Origin: Eubacteriales bacterium | GTDB taxonomy: Bacteria; Bacillota_A; Clostridia; Christensenellales; Aristaeellaceae | Length of the DNA stretch: 5,859 bases | Reading direction: 5' to 3' | Assembly (NCBI GenBank): GCA_028692205.1 | Contig: JAQUXV010000182.1 | Coordinates: 1-5,859, forward strand | In this document: in pieces, positions 5,661 through 5,859 of the stretch | Numbering within the stretch: the stretch's first letter is position 1 | Layout: each line of letters starts with the position of its first letter | Notes under the pieces: model-generated | What the model was told of the DNA's origin: nothing | Seen by the model: the letters and a program-made list of their open reading frames with translations, nothing else | Database searches by the model: none | Made by a program: the position numbers and the translations under genes

Positions 5661-5667
5661 TTTTTTC

Positions 5668-5859
5668 ATGAAAAGGGTACTGTGTTTTCTCCTGTCCCTG
5701 ATGCTCGTACTGGGCGCGGTGGGCGCGGCTGTAGCCGAGGAAGCCGAACCGCAAAAAATCACCATCGGAGCGTTCAGCTGGCAAATCACCAAGATGTATC
5801 TGGAGGATGCCGCGAAGAACTACATGGAGGCTCACCCAGGCGTTGAAGTGGACGTTGTA
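5668..5859 (+). CDS. Extracellular solute-binding protein of a sugar-type ABC transporter, N-terminal part (3' truncated by window edge)
   Basis: Only the first 64 codons are present; the frame is open at the window end. Residues 1-23 are a typical Sec signal peptide: basic MKR, a hydrophobic core rich in Leu/Val/Ala, and the cleavage site AVA before EEAEPQ. The mature start KITIGAFSWQITKMYLEDAAKNYMEAHPGVEVDVV matches the first strand and helix of family 1 carbohydrate-binding proteins (pattern ITI....W.......A..F...HPGV.V). Such proteins capture sugars or oligosaccharides outside the membrane and deliver them to MalF/MalG-like permeases, presumably encoded downstream. The signal peptide's core does contain one Cys (C6), but no lipobox Cys is at the cleavage site, so anchoring as a lipoprotein is not predicted; this is less common for a Gram-positive binding protein. 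The ligand cannot be told from this fragment, and the family call rests on a short segment. Confidence 0.75.
   Translation, partial: MKRVLCFLLSLMLVLGAVGAAVAEEAEPQKITIGAFSWQITKMYLEDAAKNYMEAHPGVEVDVV

Larger units (their letters stand above)
5432..5667. other. AT-richer intergenic leader upstream of the binding-protein gene
   Basis: This 236-nt stretch is clearly lower in GC than its flanks. It has no convincing intrinsic terminator after the second regulator. It holds a series of YAAAG motifs (5481-5524), a TTGACA hexamer, small inverted repeats GAATG/CATTC (5549-5553 and 5558-5562) and CGAAG/CTTCG (5562-5566 and 5578-5582), and the strong hairpin 5601-5638. No coding sequence is supported before the ATG at 5668. 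Confidence 0.65.

Noticed and set aside
5533..5835. 100-codon - strand frame across the leader region
   Set aside because: It crosses the perfect hairpin and is antisense to the well-supported signal peptide of the binding protein.

Overview
The window looks like a chromosomal stretch of a GC-rich member of the Firmicutes, most likely an anaerobic clostridial lineage. Five of the six gene starts are visible. All five have a strong purine-rich Shine-Dalgarno site about 7 nt from the start codon. Stop/start overlaps of 4 nt are used twice, and the content is AraC-type regulators plus a sugar-type ABC binding protein. The taxonomic guess is an inference from style only; I cannot place the genus.

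All supported genes lie on the + strand, in two blocks. Block 1 (about 1-2792) is the end of an operon. It holds the C-terminal part of an N-acetylglucosamine-6-phosphate deacetylase (NagA-type amidohydrolase), a Gfo/Idh/MocA NAD(P)-dependent oxidoreductase that overlaps it by 4 nt, and, 61 nt later, a DegT/DnrJ/EryC1/StrS-type PLP aminotransferase. An amide hydrolase, a sugar/cyclitol dehydrogenase and a keto-sugar/keto-cyclitol aminotransferase in a row suggest handling of an acetylated amino sugar or an aminocyclitol. The substrate and direction cannot be read from the sequence.

Block 2 (3579-5859) encodes two successive AraC-family regulators, each with an N-terminal cupin-like sensor and a C-terminal double helix-turn-helix, joined by a GTGA overlap. 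After a 236-nt AT-richer leader region comes the start of a secreted extracellular solute-binding protein, cut by the window end. The likely logic is that one or both AraC proteins sense a sugar and control the transporter and perhaps the catabolic genes.

Between the blocks lies about 790 bp of non-coding, repeat-rich DNA (2793-3578). It contains a folded element with terminal inverted repeats, a perfect 19-bp hairpin, a smaller hairpin, and a tandem duplication with periods of about 130 and 135 bp plus a truncated third copy. A perfect 19-nt palindrome then sits just upstream of an extended -10 promoter for the first AraC gene. The second intergenic region (5432-5667) holds a series of YAAAG motifs, a TTGACA hexamer, and a perfect 15-bp hairpin whose loop is complementary to the start-codon region of the binding-protein mRNA. 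I see no RNA genes, CRISPR array, intact insertion sequence or phage genes. The most unusual material is in the two intergenic regions, not the proteins.
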